A stretch of 64,000 bases of DNA from Peribacillus deserti. GTDB taxonomy: Bacteria; Bacillota; Bacilli; Bacillales; DSM-1321. Below, piece after piece: positions 62,551 to 64,000 of this stretch (its first letter is position 1; every line of letters starts with the position of its first letter). The notes under the pieces were generated by a model, which saw nothing but the letters and a program-made list of their open reading frames with translations, was not told the DNA's origin and searched no databases. The translations under genes were made by a program, and so were the position numbers. The stretch covers positions 124,001 to 188,000 of the forward strand of contig NZ_PGUY01000002.1 in assembly GCF_002863585.1 (NCBI RefSeq), read 5' to 3'.

Positions 62551-63051
62551 AGGTAAAATATATATTTTAGTTTTATTGAGACCCATGGGACCAGATACCC
62601 GCTTCAATAATTATTTAATACCTAACTTTTCAAAAACATTGGTGGTTCCCTTACACACAAAGGTTTCTATTTAATAATCAGCAGATTCCTAATAGGTAGT
62701 TATTTCGAAACCTAACGTGGTAAGAATAATTACCTTTTTATCTACTAATCCTAACGTAACAAGTTGACAGTAAAGAAGCTAAAAAGTGTCCAGATAAGGA
62801 TAAGTTGGAAAATGGGTAACTTAGGTAATACTTGGGATGCAAGTAAAGTTTACTGGAATACTTATTACCTATACGAGGTTGTCCAAAGGGTATTTAAGTT
62901 CTAGTGACCGCAATTAGTAGAATAAAAGCAGATGGTAAAGGTTCTTATCTTAATCTCAATATTGCATTAATAGAAAGGAAAGTACCCTAGTCTAGGAGTT
63001 ATATATGTATTGTAAGCAATAAATGAAATTAATAGAAAGAGGGGTAGGGGT
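62551..63051. other. non-coding gap before ugd
   Basis: No gene is seen in 500 bases on either strand. It contains a few short palindromes (for example CCTAGTCTAGG near 62987). Together with the ugd fragment it may mark a recombination site at the cassette edge. Confidence 0.4.
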
Positions 63052-64000
63052 ATGAACAAAATTGCAGTAGCAGGCACAGGTTACGTAGGTTTAGTTGCTG
63101 GCGTCTGTTTTGCTGAAGTAGGCCATAAAGTAACTTGTGTAGATATAGATGAAAAAAAAGTGGAATTAATGAAATCCGGAGTTTCTCCAATTTATGAAAC
63201 AGGTTTAGAAGGATTAATGCAAAAGAATTTTACTGCAGGAAGAATTGATTATTCAACGGACTATAAATCAGCTTATAAAGATGCGGATGCTATCTTTATC
63301 GGTGTTGGTACACCAGAACAGCCTGATGGTTCCGCTAATCTCTCATATATTGCGACTGTTGCTAGGCAGATTGCTGAGTCGGTAGAAAAGGATTGCCTAG
63401 TAGTTGTAAAATCTACTGTTCCAGTCGGGACAAATGATAAAGTAGAACAGTTTATACAGGACTTCCTAGTTAATGATGTAAAAGTAGAAGTAGCATCTAA
63501 TCCGGAATTTTTGGCACAGGGTTCTGCAGTTTATGATACACTACATGCGGAGAGAATTATCATTGGGACTGAAAGTACATGGGCAGAAAAATTGTTGATG
63601 GAAATTTATGAACCGTTCGATTTACCAATTGTTTCAGTAAATAGAAGATCAGCAGAAATGATCAAGTATGCATCCAATGACTTCCTTGCCTTAAAAATTT
63701 CTTATATGAATGATATTGCAAATCTTTGTGAATTGGTAGGAGCGGATATTCAAGATGTTGCTAAAGGTATGAGTTTTGATGAACGTATTGGAAGCAAGTT
63801 TTTAAATGCGGGTATTGGCTTTGGTGGATCATGTTTCCCAAAAGATACAAAAGCACTGAATTATATTGCTAGACAAAACGGTTATGAACTTAAAACAGTA
63901 AAAGCTGCAATTGATGTTAATAAAGAGCAAAAGACAATGTTGTATAAGAAAGCTAGTAACAGGCTTATTACCTTTAATGGTCTTAAAGTAGCTGTACTCG
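63052..64000 (+). CDS. ugd: UDP-glucose 6-dehydrogenase (partial, runs off the window)
   Basis: The first 316 codons are present. An N-terminal NAD-binding AVAGTGYVGLVAGVCFAE, VGTPEQPDGSA, STVPVGTN, SNPEFLAQGSA, a substrate-binding region and the catalytic Cys in GGSCFPKD are all seen. It oxidises UDP-glucose to UDP-glucuronate with two NAD+, using UDP-glucose made by the gtaB product upstream. AGAGGGGTAGGGG precedes the ATG. The C-terminal domain lies beyond the window. Confidence 0.93.
   Translation, partial: MNKIAVAGTGYVGLVAGVCFAEVGHKVTCVDIDEKKVELMKSGVSPIYETGLEGLMQKNFTAGRIDYSTDYKSAYKDADAIFIGVGTPEQPDGSANLSYIATVARQIAESVEKDCLVVVKSTVPVGTNDKVEQFIQDFLVNDVKVEVASNPEFLAQGSAVYDTLHAERIIIGTESTWAEKLLMEIYEPFDLPIVSVNRRSAEMIKYASNDFLALKISYMNDIANLCELVGADIQDVAKGMSFDERIGSKFLNAGIGFGGSCFPKDTKALNYIARQNGYELKTVKAAIDVNKEQKTMLYKKASNRLITFNGLKVAVL

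Noticed and set aside
61600-63051. The flanking ugd copies as a mobile element with direct repeats
   Set aside because: No transposase, terminal inverted repeats or target duplication is seen; recombination at ugd explains it better.

Overview
The window looks like chromosomal DNA of a low-GC, spore-former-type Bacillota, most likely a Bacillaceae member. The signs are strong AGGAGG-type ribosome binding sites, many TTG and GTG starts, many T-tailed hairpin terminators, an SbsC-type S-layer protein, SLH-domain proteins and a Bacillus-type CpsB/C/D phosphatase-kinase set. I could not run searches, so the genus is not assigned. No rRNA, tRNA or CRISPR array was seen.

Region 1 (1-10.4 kb) is cell-wall biology. 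It starts with a small lipoprotein and a P-loop kinase. Four minus-strand genes for secreted or membrane wall enzymes follow: an LTA-synthase-like phosphoglycerol transferase, a class-A-beta-lactamase-like serine hydrolase, a lytic transglycosylase and an M14 peptidase. A PbpC-type class B penicillin-binding protein is on the plus strand. Region 2 (10.4-31.1 kb) holds large exported surface proteins: an S-layer protein with a long leader and highly biased codons, a choice-of-anchor-L/Big2 protein, a six-SLH protein, a 1243-residue beta-helix-like protein and a protein built from about eight uncharacterised repeats. A rearranged IS1182-family remnant and decayed small genes lie between them.

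Region 3 (30.9-38.8 kb) is bounded by two diverged direct copies of a 0.8-0.9 kb segment, each keeping the same two small genes. Between the copies lie an EAL-domain gene, a tightly coupled three-gene operon and a degenerate IS1182-family element with intact ends. The operon encodes a helical protein resembling the middle domain of PEP-dependent phosphotransferases, a PPDK-like ATP-binding plus phosphohistidine protein, and an RtcB-like RNA ligase. It is my best candidate for an undescribed system: a split dikinase-like enzyme coupled to an RNA ligase.

Region 4 (39.4-64 kb) is an exopolysaccharide/capsule locus. It has two CpsB-type phosphatases (the first lacks key metal-site residues), the CpsC/CpsD tyrosine-kinase pair, an EAR-like antitermination RNA just before an EpsC/CapD-type gene, GtaB/GalU, a priming sugar transferase, the CapE-CapF-CapG route to UDP-N-acetyl-L-fucosamine, several glycosyltransferases (one frameshifted), a Wzy-like polymerase, a Wzx-like flippase, a TupA-like ATP-grasp protein and a UDP-glucose dehydrogenase gene cut by the window end. 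A decayed copy of the first 45 codons of that dehydrogenase gene lies upstream of the TupA-like gene, which suggests recombination at the edge of the cassette. Genes from about 53 to 62.5 kb look more AT-rich than the rest.
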